NCBI GenBank assembly: GCA_938003855.1
Contig: CALKXD010000147.1
Location: forward strand, 1-64,000
Length of the DNA: 64,000 bases
Origin: an uncultured Granulosicoccaceae bacterium
Lineage (GTDB): Bacteria > Pseudomonadota > Gammaproteobacteria > Granulosicoccales > Granulosicoccaceae
Reading direction: 5' to 3'
Shown in pieces: positions 38,608 to 48,738 of the stretch; within the stretch, counting starts at the first letter, position 1; each line of letters opens with the position of its first letter. The notes under the pieces are model-generated. The model made no database searches. It saw nothing but the letters and a program-made list of their open reading frames with translations, and was not told the origin of the DNA. Made by a program: the position numbers and the translations under genes.

Positions 38608-39756
38608 GTGGACAACAAAACCACGATTGCACTGACATCTATCTACGACGCAGCCAGTAACTCGGAGTTATGGGGCCCCGCGCTTGACGCCTGTGTGGAA
38701 AGCGTCGGCGCCAAAAGCGCCAATCTCATGTTTCACGAAAACAGCGAGGTTTCGCGCTGGCGATTCGCTGCCGGCAGCCGCTTGTGGCGACGCCTGGCAC
38801 CTGAACACATGCAGCAAAACATCGAGTACTTTAAAAAGTATGACCAGAAAGCCTGGGATTTTGTCTATGAACACCCCAAGCAAACCATACTCTGCGACAC
38901 GGACTTCTGGCAAAACGGCGAAAACATCGAAACCCGCGAAGACTATGTGTTTTTAAAGAAGTACATGGGCATCGTCCGCAAAGCAGGCTGCGCACTGAAC
39001 GACAATCTCTGTTGGAACGACAACATTGCCTTTCAGTTTGATCAAAACCTCAGCACTATTCCGGAAAAGCCTCTCACTCAGATGCGGTTTTTACTGCCTC
39101 ACGCGGCTAAAGCTGTGGAAATGTGGCGTACTTTTTCACTCCTGAAAGAACGCTACAACGCGGTGCTAAGCGCGCTCGACTACGTCGATGTGGGCATTTG
39201 CATTGCCAACAGCACCGGCAACATTATCGTCAGCAACAACGAAGCAGATCGAATTCTGGACGCCAAAGACGGTATTTCTCTGGGTAAGGACGGCAAACTG
39301 CACTGCAAAGATACCGATATCGATCGCGCCGTCAGGTTCGCCATCGCCAAGACCAGCGCCACGGCAATCGGTGATGAAAACATTGCCGAATCCCTGCACA
39401 GTATTGCTCGATGCGGCAGCGATCATCCGCTGTTGCTGGAAATTTCACCGCTGCGGGATTCAGCCTCCGAACTCGCCAAGCAACTCGGCGGCACGATGAT
39501 TACCCTAATTGATCCCCTCAACCCGGTTGAGTTCGATACCAAAAGAGTCGCTGAGGCCTACAAGCTGACCCGTGCTGAAAGTGCCGTGTGCAAGCTATTG
39601 GTCGACGGCTGGACAAGCCAGCGTATCGCCGATGAGCGAAATGTACAGATTGACACAATCAAATCTCAGGTAAAGAGCATTCTGTCAAAAACCAAAACCG
39701 ACCGGCGCTCTGAACTTATTCGACTGGCTCTGAAGGCAACCCCACCGGTCCGATAG
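38608..39756 (+). CDS. LuxR-type transcriptional regulator
   Basis: This 382-aa regulator ends in a LuxR/FixJ helix-turn-helix (LTRAESAVCKLLVDGWTSQRIADERNVQIDTIKSQVKSIL, about residues 312-352). The central part (about 195-290) looks PAS-like: LDYVDVGICIANSTGNIIVSNNEADRIL. The N-terminal 180 residues are unrecognised, and no autoinducer-binding or receiver domain is seen. The start is a GTG at 38608 with a weak CAGAG site. Targets are unknown; it is followed by the convergent ilvA. Confidence 0.75.
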   Translation: MDNKTTIALTSIYDAASNSELWGPALDACVESVGAKSANLMFHENSEVSRWRFAAGSRLWRRLAPEHMQQNIEYFKKYDQKAWDFVYEHPKQTILCDTDFWQNGENIETREDYVFLKKYMGIVRKAGCALNDNLCWNDNIAFQFDQNLSTIPEKPLTQMRFLLPHAAKAVEMWRTFSLLKERYNAVLSALDYVDVGICIANSTGNIIVSNNEADRILDAKDGISLGKDGKLHCKDTDIDRAVRFAIAKTSATAIGDENIAESLHSIARCGSDHPLLLEISPLRDSASELAKQLGGTMITLIDPLNPVEFDTKRVAEAYKLTRAESAVCKLLVDGWTSQRIADERNVQIDTIKSQVKSILSKTKTDRRSELIRLALKATPPVR

Positions 39757-39774
39757 CTCTGTGACAGCGGAGCA

Positions 39775-41319
39775 TCACTGCAGAAAAGTCTGGTACGCCG
39801 GATTATCGTCCTCACACCAATAACGATAGCCGAGGTTGTCGACAAACTGCTGAAAGTCGTCGTTGTTATCGGGCGTCGGAATCTGCATTGCCACCAGCAC
39901 CCGCCCATAGGCGGCTCCGTGGTTGCGATAATGAAACAGCGTGATGTTCCAGTCACGCCCCATGGTATTCAGAAAGGTAAACAACGCACCCGGCCGCTCT
40001 GGAAACTGAAAGCGGTACAACCGTTCTTTCCCGGCACCTTCCATAACGCAGGATGACGCACGCCCCCCCACCATGTGTCGGACGTGCTGCTTGGCCAGCT
40101 CATTTTCGGTAAGGTCTTCGACGTCGTAGCCGGCGTCCTGCAGCGTTTGCATAATCTGCTGTCGTTCGGTCTGCCCTCCGGTTAATTGCACGCCAACAAA
40201 AACCACCGCCGTCTCGCTGTCCGAACGACGATAGTTGAATTCGGTGATACTGCGCTTGCCCAGTATTTCGCAAAAATGCCGGAAACTACCGGGCTGCTCA
40301 GGAATCCTGACCGAAAACAGCCCCTCACGATTTTCGCCAATTTCGGCTCGCTCGGCGATGTGACGCATGCGATCAAAGTTAACGTTGGCCCCCGTTGTGA
40401 TCGCAATTAAATTCTGATTAACGACACCCTTTTCGGCAGCGTATTTTTTTAGTCCGGCCACACTGAGGGCACCTGCCGGTTCCATCAGGGTTCGGGTATC
40501 GTCAAACACATCACGTATTGCGGCACACATTTCATCGACAGTAATAGTGATTATTTCGTCGATGGTGTCCTTGCAGATGCGAAACGTTTCATCACCCGGG
40601 CTTTTCACCGCGACACCATCGGCAAAGATACCCACTTCCGGCAACGTTACCGGGCAGCCCGCCTCCATCGAGGCCTTCATGCTCGCGGCATCGACAGGTT
40701 CGACACCGATAATGCGGGTCTCAGGCCTGAGGTATTTCATCAACAACGATACCCCCGATGCCAGCCCACCACCGCCGATCGGTAAAAAGATGGCATCAAT
40801 CGCCCCAGGATTCTGCCGACAGATTTCCACCCCGACAGTCCCCTGCCCGGCAATGGTATCGGGATCATTGAACGGGTGGATAAACGGGTAGCCGGTGGCG
40901 GCTTCCAGTTCGCAGGCGTGGGCATAGGCGTCGTCGTAAGCATCGCCATGTAATATTGCCTCGCCGCCCAGGGCACGCACCGAGTTGACCTTAATCAGGG
41001 GGGTCGTTTGCGGCATCACAATCTTGGCAATGAGCCCGAGCTTGGCCGCCGACAACGCGACTCCCTGAGCATGATTGCCGGCTGATGCACAGACGACACC
41101 CTTAGTGTCCGGGAACTGCTGCTTGAGGTTATAGATCCGGTTGTACGCCCCCCGGCACTTGAACGAAAAAACCGACTGTGAATCTTCACGCTTCAACAGC
41201 ACCCGGTTACCGGTTGCGGCCGTTAAATTGGGCGCTAATTCGAGCGACGTCTCGCGGGAAACATCGTACACTCTCGCGGTAAGTATTTTTTTTAGGTAGT
41301 GATCCATCAGCAACGGCAT
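39775..41319 (-). CDS. ilvA: Threonine dehydratase, biosynthetic
   Basis: This 514-aa PLP enzyme deaminates threonine to 2-oxobutanoate, the first step to isoleucine. The PLP lysine is K54 in SVFSFKCRGAYN; the phosphate loop is GGGGLASGV. Two ACT-like regulatory domains occupy the C-terminal 180 residues (LFSVRIPEQPGSFRHF and LYRFQFPERPGALFTF), which mark the isoleucine-inhibited biosynthetic form rather than the catabolic one. The length equals E. coli IlvA. It is divergent from rpiA, the standard ilvA-rpiA pairing. Confidence 0.95.
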   Translation of the reverse strand: MPLLMDHYLKKILTARVYDVSRETSLELAPNLTAATGNRVLLKREDSQSVFSFKCRGAYNRIYNLKQQFPDTKGVVCASAGNHAQGVALSAAKLGLIAKIVMPQTTPLIKVNSVRALGGEAILHGDAYDDAYAHACELEAATGYPFIHPFNDPDTIAGQGTVGVEICRQNPGAIDAIFLPIGGGGLASGVSLLMKYLRPETRIIGVEPVDAASMKASMEAGCPVTLPEVGIFADGVAVKSPGDETFRICKDTIDEIITITVDEMCAAIRDVFDDTRTLMEPAGALSVAGLKKYAAEKGVVNQNLIAITTGANVNFDRMRHIAERAEIGENREGLFSVRIPEQPGSFRHFCEILGKRSITEFNYRRSDSETAVVFVGVQLTGGQTERQQIMQTLQDAGYDVEDLTENELAKQHVRHMVGGRASSCVMEGAGKERLYRFQFPERPGALFTFLNTMGRDWNITLFHYRNHGAAYGRVLVAMQIPTPDNNDDFQQFVDNLGYRYWCEDDNPAYQTFLQ

Positions 41320-41477
41320 TTCAGGGGGTCCGGTACACTCTAGCGAATGTGTGGTACTGGTGGAAGCTCATTGACGTCAAATTCCTCACCCGGGCGCCTG
41401 CGCGATAGAAAATATGCTGCAGCAGGTAGCGCCCTGCCAGTGCGATCTCACCCTAACCTCTGAGAGAAACCCAAACT

Positions 41478-42143
41478 ATGTCCAGTGCCACTATGAAAAA
41501 AGCCGCCGCTGAAGCCGCCATGGAATGGGTTATCGACGGCAGCATCATTGGCGTGGGAACCGGGTCTACGGCAGATTTTTTTATCGAAGCGCTGGCTCGC
41601 AATCCAATGAAAATTAAAGGGGCTGTGGCGAGCTCAGACAGCACGGCCGAAAAACTGCGCAGTGCCGGCATCGACGTCTTAGACCTGAATGCCACCGGTA
41701 CGCTGTCCCTCTATGTGGACGGTGCAGACGAGGTGAACCCCCGACTTGAACTAATCAAAGGTGGGGGAGGCGCACTGACTCGCGAGAAAATCGTCGCCGC
41801 CGCCAGCACCCGGTTTGTCTGTATTGCAGACAGCTCTAAACAGGTAGACCGGCTGGGTGAGTTTCCGCTGCCAATTGAAGTGCTGCCGATGGCGCGCAGC
41901 TATGTGGCCAGAGAGATCGTCAAGATCGGCGGAGATCCCGAGTTACGCGACCGCTTCACGACTGACAACGGCAATGTAATTCTCGATATATACAACATGA
42001 ACCTCAGCGACCCGACAGCGGTTGAGCAGCGCATCAATCAGTTAGCCGGCGTTGTCACGTGCGGTCTGTTTGCGCTGCGACCCGCGGATATTCTGCTGGT
42101 CGGTCGGGACGGCGGCGAGGTTGAGAAAACCACCCGCGACTAA
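41478..42143 (+). CDS. rpiA: Ribose-5-phosphate isomerase A
   Basis: This 221-aa enzyme interconverts ribose-5-phosphate and ribulose-5-phosphate in the pentose phosphate pathway. Family motifs are [50 protein letters not shown] (catalytic Asp and Glu) and [10 protein letters not shown]. It is divergent from ilvA. A GAGA-type site precedes the ATG. Confidence 0.96.
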   Translation: MSSATMKKAAAEAAMEWVIDGSIIGVGTGSTADFFIEALARNPMKIKGAVASSDSTAEKLRSAGIDVLDLNATGTLSLYVDGADEVNPRLELIKGGGGALTREKIVAAASTRFVCIADSSKQVDRLGEFPLPIEVLPMARSYVAREIVKIGGDPELRDRFTTDNGNVILDIYNMNLSDPTAVEQRINQLAGVVTCGLFALRPADILLVGRDGGEVEKTTRD

Positions 42144-42186
42144 ACGCCCGAATACTGCAAAAACCATAGCGGTCAATGATGTACCG

Positions 42187-42957
42187 CTACTCGTCAACGG
42201 CAATATCAGCATGATTGGCAGAGCGTGTTTCCGGGATCGGACGATTCAATGCGTCGTGATAGGTGTAGACCAGTGATTTTTTTACGCCATCACTCTGATT
42301 ACGGCCCGCCGCATGGAAAGTACGACAATGAAAAAACAGCGTGTCCCCGGCACTCAGTTGAGCCGGGATGGCACGATCAAGCAGCGACCGGTTTTCTTCG
42401 ATATCATCACGCAGAAATAGCGCCGCATTGAGACGCCCGCGCGGCAGATCCAATGTGTGAGAACCGGGAATCAACAGCAACCCGCCGTTGTCGGGGTATT
42501 CATCACCCAGCGCCAGCCAAACACTGACAAGCTCAGGCTCATCAAACGACCAATAGCGTATATCCTGATGCCAGGACGTCACACTGCTGAAGCCCGGGTA
42601 CTTGGTCATGATGCAGTTATGGTGATTTTGCGACACCATAACGCTGTCGCAACTGAGCATCTGCCGCAAGCGGCTGACAACCGACTCGCTTCGCGCCCAG
42701 TCCCGAAAAACAACATCGCGTGCGTAGGCATTCAGCAGCCGCCGTGGTGTTTGCCCACCGGGGGCGCTCTTGCTGATCGGTGCGCCGGGATAGTGGACAT
42801 CGGCTTCATACTCAACCGGTGCCAGTGCAGGGCGCACTGAGTCATCGATAATGCGATTCAACGACGCTACCGTAGCCGCATCAGCCAACCCTCTTTCTAT
42901 GAGATAGCCGTCCTTTTGAAATGCTGCGATTTGCGCTGCGCTAAGGGGATTCTTCAT
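42187..42957 (-). CDS. Phytanoyl-CoA dioxygenase (PhyH) family protein
   Basis: This protein of about 256 aa is an iron(II)- and 2-oxoglutarate-dependent oxygenase of the PhyH family. The iron-binding HxD is in WHQDIRYWSF, and the later His and 2-oxoglutarate-binding Arg fall in FFHCRTFHAAGRNQSDGVKKSLVYTY. The substrate is unknown; this family includes ectoine hydroxylases and tailoring enzymes, but the ectoine operon context is absent. The ATG at 42957 (MKNPLSAAQIAAFQKDGYL) begins at the usual family start; the open frame runs 53 codons further upstream. Confidence 0.8.
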   Translation of the reverse strand: MKNPLSAAQIAAFQKDGYLIERGLADAATVASLNRIIDDSVRPALAPVEYEADVHYPGAPISKSAPGGQTPRRLLNAYARDVVFRDWARSESVVSRLRQMLSCDSVMVSQNHHNCIMTKYPGFSSVTSWHQDIRYWSFDEPELVSVWLALGDEYPDNGGLLLIPGSHTLDLPRGRLNAALFLRDDIEENRSLLDRAIPAQLSAGDTLFFHCRTFHAAGRNQSDGVKKSLVYTYHDALNRPIPETRSANHADIAVDE

Positions 42958-43162
42958 GCTGAAAACCAGGTTGTTTAAAAAAGTAGTCGCCACGTAAAAG
43001 TCATTGCACCGGAACGCCACCGTCGCCTTCAACGACAGTTGGGGCACTGGCGTAATAACGATACACCGACACCTGTCATCGAACCACAAGTTCGCGACAA
43101 GCGACTGACCGATCAATATACTGGTCGTTTACCTGCTTTGCACACCGCGATCAACTGATTTC

Positions 43163-46100
43163 ATGTCGATAAAAAAAATTGTTGTTAAAAATGCCACCCA
43201 GAACAACCTGAAGAATCTCGACCTGGAGATTTCACACGGTGAACTGGTGGTGATTACCGGTGTCAGCGGATCTGGTAAATCGTCACTGGCGTTCGACACC
43301 ATCTATGCCGAAGGTCAGCGCCGCTATGTGGAAACCTTCAGCCCTTACGCCAGACAGTTTCTTGATCGCATGGACAAACCGCAGGTCGACCGCATCACCG
43401 GTATCCCACCTGCAATTGCCGTCGATCAGACCAATCCGGTGCGTACCTCCCGCTCGACCGTCGGCACCATGACCGAGTTGAACGACCACCTTAAGTTACT
43501 GTTTGCCCGCGCGGCCAATCTGCACTGCCCGGGTTGTGGCAGGCAAGTGATACGTGAGTCGCCCGAGCATGTAGCCAAAGAGTTAATCACCGCCGCCGGC
43601 AAAGACAGCAGAGCGCTGATCACATTCAAGGTAAAAGTTCCGGCCAACTTTGACGCTGATGAAATCGAAGGCTGGCTGCAACGACAGGGTTACACGCGCC
43701 TGCATAAACGCCAGCCAGATGCCATAGAAGTGATACAGGACAGAGTTCGCGTTAGCGCAGAAAATACCGGCAGAATAACGGAAGCACTGGAGGCGGCATT
43801 CAAGCACGGCAGCGGCACAGCCACTGTCTATTCACTTGACGCTGATCGAAAACCCGGTCGTGGTAAAAAATTCTCCGGCGATTTTGTCTGCGCCACCTGC
43901 GACACCCGATTCCGGCAACCGGTACCAAGCCTGTTCAGCTTTAACTCCCCGATGGGTGCTTGCGAGGCATGTCGCGGGTTCGGGCGTACAATGGGTATCG
44001 ACTATGGTCTGGTGGTTCCAAATGAATCACTGACACTGGCCGGCGGCGCAGTCAAACCCTGGCAAACCAAAACCAACGAAATCTGCCAGAAAGACTTACT
44101 CAAATACGCCAAAAAACACGATGTACCCACAGACGTGCCATGGAAAAATCTGTCACGTAAACACCAGAAATGGGTCCTGCAGGGCGATGGTGAATGGGAC
44201 GGCAAGCATTGGTATGGAGTGCAGCGCTTTTTCGACTGGCTGGAAACCCGCAGCTACAAAATGCACGTACGTGTGTTGTTGTCGAAATACCGCTCCTACA
44301 CACCGTGCGAAACCTGCGACGGTGCCCGACTAAAACCCGAGGCCTTATGGTGGAGGCTCGGCTCCACCGCCAACGCGAAAGCAGTATTAACACCCGCAGA
44401 TAGATTCGTACCACGCAGCAACACACTGGCAACATCCAGATTTCAAAAACTACCGGGCCTGCTGTTGCACGATGTGATGCAGTTACCGCTCAGCACATGC
44501 GCCGAGTTTTTTGCCAGCCTGGAACTCGCCAAACCAATCGACGAGGCGACCACTCTGCTGCTCGACGAAATTTGCACCCGACTCCGCTATCTGTGTGAAG
44601 TCGGCTTGAGCTACCTGACACTGGACCGACAGTCCCGAACCCTCAGTGGCGGTGAAGTCCAGCGGATCAACCTCACCACCGCACTCGGTACCTCTTTAGT
44701 TAATACGCTTTTTGTGCTGGACGAACCCAGCATCGGTCTGCACCCCAGGGACATTGATCGAGTCATCGGTGTGCTACAGCGCCTGCGCGACTCGGGCAAT
44801 ACACTTGTCGTTGTTGAGCACGACCCGCAAATCATTCTGGCTGCTGACAAGGTTATCGATATGGGGCCGGGACCGGGCAGCGCCGGCGGCGACATTACCT
44901 ACTACGGCAATACAACAAAGCTCGCATCAGCAAAAAAATCACTCACTGCAGACTATCTAAACGGCACTAAAAAACTGCAACGACGACAGCGCATAACCCG
45001 CACGACCGCTAAAGCGCCGCAGATGCTGACTCTAAAAGAGGCGAGTGAAAACAACCTGCAGGGCATCACCGTTGAATTCCCTTTGCAGCAACTGGTGTGT
45101 GTCACCGGGGTCAGCGGGTCGGGAAAATCGACACTGGTACAAGACACGTTGCACCGGGCACTGTGTCGCGCATTAGGCAAGCCCACCGAGATCGCCGGCG
45201 TGCATAAATCACTGTCCGGGGTAAAGCACATTGACGATGTTGTACTGGTCGATCAATCGCCTATTGGAAAATCAGCACGTTCGAATCCAGTGAGCTATAC
45301 CGGAGCTTTTGATGGCATCCGCAATCAGTTTGCCCTGGACCCTGAATCCAAACGACGCGGTTACACCGGCAGTAGCTTCAGTTTTAATTCAGGCATGCGT
45401 TGCCCGAGCTGCTCGGGCAACGGCTTTGAACACGTTGAAATGCAGTTTCTCAGTGATGTCTATATACGTTGCCATGCATGCAACGGCAGCCGGTATCGCG
45501 ATGAAGTCCTTGATATAAAACTGGTGCACCCGACGAAAAACGAGGCTTTTAATATTGCTGAAATATTAGCAATGACCATTGATGATGCGGTGGAGTTTTT
45601 CATTGACCACAAAGACATCAACAAAGCGCTGGCGCCGTTAATTTCGGTGGGGCTTGGCTATCTGACCCTCGGCCAGCCGGTGCCCACCCTCAGCGGTGGT
45701 GAGGCGCAGCGACTTAAACTGGCTGCCCATTTGGCAAAAGCTAAAAAAGCATCAAAAAATGCCAGTGAGAAAAAACTGTTTCTGTTCGACGAACCGACTA
45801 CCGGGCTGCACTTCGACGATATCGCCAAGCTGCTCGACGCACTCGAACAACTACTCGACGACGGACACTCAGTAATCGTCGTTGAGCACAATCTCGACAT
45901 CATCAGCAATGCCGACTGGATTATAGATCTTGGTCCGGAAGGTGGCACACACGGCGGTCAGCTACTGGACTGCGGCAACCAGGACACACTGGTCGCCAAC
46001 AAAAAAAGTCACACCGGCCGCGCACTGCGGGAGTACGCACAAGCTTTGAATGAGTTTGCCCGGGCGGCCAACGTTGCAGAAACCACAGGCGGACGCCAGC

Positions 46101-48721
46101 TCGTGGCAGAGTCCCGTAACAGCTACGACGCCAACAGCATCAGTGTGATCAATGCCCGCGAGCACAACCTGAAAAATATCGATGTACAGGTACCGCGCGA
46201 TAAATTCACCGTCATCACCGGCTTGAGCGGCAGTGGCAAGAGCACGCTGGCATTCGATATTCTTTTTAAAGAGGGACAGAGACGCTATCTGGAATCTCTG
46301 AATGCCTACGCACGGCAATTTGTACAGCCGGCCTCACGCCCCGATGTCGATGCGATTTACGGTATTCCCCCGACCGTTGCAATAGAACAGAGAACCAGCC
46401 GTGGCGGGCGCAAGAGTACCGTGGCCACGATGACCGAGATTTATCACTTTCTGCGCCTGCTGTTCGTCAAGCTGGGCACTCAGCACTGTCCTGACTGCGG
46501 CACAGCAATCACAGCACAATCACTCGAGAGCATTCAGGCACAGGTGAGCAAAGACTGGAAAGGCAAAACGGTCGTCATCCATGCTCCGCTAATTGTGGCA
46601 CGCAAAGGCTACTACACCGATCTAGCAAAATGGGCCGGCGGCAAGGGCTTTGACACACTCCGGGTCGATGGCGAAAATCTACCTACAGAGAACTGGCCTC
46701 GTCTTGATCGCTTCACAGAGCACGACATCGATCTGCCGGTAGGTCGTGTCGCAGTTTCAAACAAGACAGAGGCAAAGTTACTGGAACTATTGCAACGCGC
46801 ACTGGATTACGGCAAGGGTGTGTTGAAAATAGACATTGAAAAAAGTAGCCGCGCCAGTCGCGGGAAATCTAAAACTGAAAAGCTGTTTTCAATCAAGCGC
46901 GCCTGCCTGAGCTGCGAGAGCAGCTTCCCTGAACTGGACCCGCGTCTGTTCTCCTATAACTCCAAGCACGGCTGGTGTGACAGCTGCTTTGGCACTGGTG
47001 TTTACGCACCGGAATTTGACGAAGAGCAAACCGGAGAAGAAAAAGACTGGCTGGAGAACGACAACACCATCAGTGCATGCCCGCAATGTGAAGGTCAGAG
47101 GCTCAACCCTGTGGCGTTAGCGGTACGCTACGAAAAACTGAGCATCGCGCAACTTAACAATTTATCGATCGAAGCCGCGACAACCTGGTTTGACAAACTC
47201 AAACCAGGCGGACGCGAGGTCGATATCGCACGTGATATTCTTAAAGAGATACGCTCGCGCCTGCACTTTCTGCAAAAGGTTGGACTGACCTACCTGACAC
47301 TGGACCGGGCAGCACCTTCACTGAGTGGCGGCGAAGCACAACGCATACGGCTAGCCTCACAGCTCGGCTCTAATCTGCAAGGCGTGTGCTATATCCTCGA
47401 TGAACCAACCATAGGCCTGCATGCCCGCGACAACCGGATGTTGCTCGATACACTCGACAGCCTCAGAAGCCATGGCAATACGGTGGTGGTGGTTGAACAC
47501 GATGAGGACACCATCAGGCGTGCCGACCATGTTATTGATATCGGGCCGGGTGCCGGTATCGAGGGTGGTCAGATCGTCGCCCGCGGCACACTAAAGCAGC
47601 TGATGAAAAACAGCGACTCAGTAACCGGTAGAGCACTGTCTGCGCCATTAGTACATCCATTATTCCCACCGCGCAAAGTAGACTACGGCTGGATCAATAT
47701 TAAGGGCGCCAGCCTGCATAATCTAAAAAATATCGATGCCCGGCTTCCGATAGGTAAGCTCAGTTGCGTCACCGGGGTGTCCGGCAGTGGTAAAAGCACA
47801 TTGGTGCGATCAGTACTCGGTGACAACCTGAAGCTACTGCTTCAGGATACTAAAAAGGCAAAACGCAAAAAGCCACTCGGGTGCAAGAGCATCGACGGAT
47901 GGAATGTGATATCACGAGTACTTGAGGTCGATCAAACCCCGATTGGCAAAACACCCCGCTCTTGTCCGGCCACCTATATCGGCTTCTGGGACAACATCAG
48001 ACGCATTTTTGCAGACGCTACCGAAGCTAGAATTCGCGGCTATACCGCCAGTCGATTTTCGTTTAACGTCAGCGCAGGGCGCTGTGCCAGTTGTGAAGGC
48101 CAGGGCATGACGCGGATCGAAATGAATTTCCTGCCTGATGTCAGGGTGCCCTGTGACACTTGCAATGGCGCACGATTTAATTCAGAAACGCAAAGTGTGT
48201 TGTACAAGGGCAAATCCATAGGCGACGTTCTATCCATGAGTATAGATGTTGCCGTGGAGTTCTTTGTTGCGCACAAAAACATACACCATCCGCTGCAACT
48301 ACTAAAAGATGTCGGGCTTGGCTATCTGACGCTGGGACAACCCAGCCCGACGCTTTCGGGCGGTGAAGCACAGCGTATAAAGCTTGTCTCAGAACTCGCC
48401 AAAGCGGGCACCGGTAAAGAAGAACGCAGAGGACGAAAACTCAACCATACTCTCTACGTGCTGGACGAACCCACAGTAGGATTGCATATGGCAGATGTGG
48501 CAAAACTGATTCAGGTACTGCACCGACTGGTTGAATCGGGCAATACCGTTATTCTGGTTGAACACAATCTGGATTTAATGGCCAACGCCGACTGGATACT
48601 TGATATGGGCCCGGAAGGTGGTTCCGGTGGCGGGCGCATTGTTGCACGCGGGCAACCGGCAAAAATTGCCAAATCCAAAACCTCCCGCACTGCACCATTT
48701 CTACAACGACTTCTTACTTGA
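43163..48721 (+). CDS. uvrA: Tandem-fused UvrA (two UvrA units in one chain)
   Basis: This 1852-aa protein contains two complete UvrA-like units joined by a linker near residues 955-985. Normal UvrA is about 940 aa and acts as a homodimer in nucleotide excision repair. Four Walker A motifs are seen: GVSGSGKSS (33), GVSGSGKST (about 650), GLSGSGKST (about 1017) and GVSGSGKST (about 1537), each with an LSGGE signature and a DEPT/DEPS Walker B. Zinc-finger cysteines recur (CPGCG, CATC..CEAC, CPSC..CHAC, CPDCG, CLSC..CDSC, CASC..CDTC). It would work as a built-in pseudo-dimer. Whether it replaces or supplements a standard UvrA is unknown. It is the first gene of a plus-strand run to coxE. Confidence 0.9.
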   Translation: MSIKKIVVKNATQNNLKNLDLEISHGELVVITGVSGSGKSSLAFDTIYAEGQRRYVETFSPYARQFLDRMDKPQVDRITGIPPAIAVDQTNPVRTSRSTVGTMTELNDHLKLLFARAANLHCPGCGRQVIRESPEHVAKELITAAGKDSRALITFKVKVPANFDADEIEGWLQRQGYTRLHKRQPDAIEVIQDRVRVSAENTGRITEALEAAFKHGSGTATVYSLDADRKPGRGKKFSGDFVCATCDTRFRQPVPSLFSFNSPMGACEACRGFGRTMGIDYGLVVPNESLTLAGGAVKPWQTKTNEICQKDLLKYAKKHDVPTDVPWKNLSRKHQKWVLQGDGEWDGKHWYGVQRFFDWLETRSYKMHVRVLLSKYRSYTPCETCDGARLKPEALWWRLGSTANAKAVLTPADRFVPRSNTLATSRFQKLPGLLLHDVMQLPLSTCAEFFASLELAKPIDEATTLLLDEICTRLRYLCEVGLSYLTLDRQSRTLSGGEVQRINLTTALGTSLVNTLFVLDEPSIGLHPRDIDRVIGVLQRLRDSGNTLVVVEHDPQIILAADKVIDMGPGPGSAGGDITYYGNTTKLASAKKSLTADYLNGTKKLQRRQRITRTTAKAPQMLTLKEASENNLQGITVEFPLQQLVCVTGVSGSGKSTLVQDTLHRALCRALGKPTEIAGVHKSLSGVKHIDDVVLVDQSPIGKSARSNPVSYTGAFDGIRNQFALDPESKRRGYTGSSFSFNSGMRCPSCSGNGFEHVEMQFLSDVYIRCHACNGSRYRDEVLDIKLVHPTKNEAFNIAEILAMTIDDAVEFFIDHKDINKALAPLISVGLGYLTLGQPVPTLSGGEAQRLKLAAHLAKAKKASKNASEKKLFLFDEPTTGLHFDDIAKLLDALEQLLDDGHSVIVVEHNLDIISNADWIIDLGPEGGTHGGQLLDCGNQDTLVANKKSHTGRALREYAQALNEFARAANVAETTGGRQLVAESRNSYDANSISVINAREHNLKNIDVQVPRDKFTVITGLSGSGKSTLAFDILFKEGQRRYLESLNAYARQFVQPASRPDVDAIYGIPPTVAIEQRTSRGGRKSTVATMTEIYHFLRLLFVKLGTQHCPDCGTAITAQSLESIQAQVSKDWKGKTVVIHAPLIVARKGYYTDLAKWAGGKGFDTLRVDGENLPTENWPRLDRFTEHDIDLPVGRVAVSNKTEAKLLELLQRALDYGKGVLKIDIEKSSRASRGKSKTEKLFSIKRACLSCESSFPELDPRLFSYNSKHGWCDSCFGTGVYAPEFDEEQTGEEKDWLENDNTISACPQCEGQRLNPVALAVRYEKLSIAQLNNLSIEAATTWFDKLKPGGREVDIARDILKEIRSRLHFLQKVGLTYLTLDRAAPSLSGGEAQRIRLASQLGSNLQGVCYILDEPTIGLHARDNRMLLDTLDSLRSHGNTVVVVEHDEDTIRRADHVIDIGPGAGIEGGQIVARGTLKQLMKNSDSVTGRALSAPLVHPLFPPRKVDYGWINIKGASLHNLKNIDARLPIGKLSCVTGVSGSGKSTLVRSVLGDNLKLLLQDTKKAKRKKPLGCKSIDGWNVISRVLEVDQTPIGKTPRSCPATYIGFWDNIRRIFADATEARIRGYTASRFSFNVSAGRCASCEGQGMTRIEMNFLPDVRVPCDTCNGARFNSETQSVLYKGKSIGDVLSMSIDVAVEFFVAHKNIHHPLQLLKDVGLGYLTLGQPSPTLSGGEAQRIKLVSELAKAGTGKEERRGRKLNHTLYVLDEPTVGLHMADVAKLIQVLHRLVESGNTVILVEHNLDLMANADWILDMGPEGGSGGGRIVARGQPAKIAKSKTSRTAPFLQRLLT

Positions 48722-48738
48722 GTACGGCACTATCCGGT

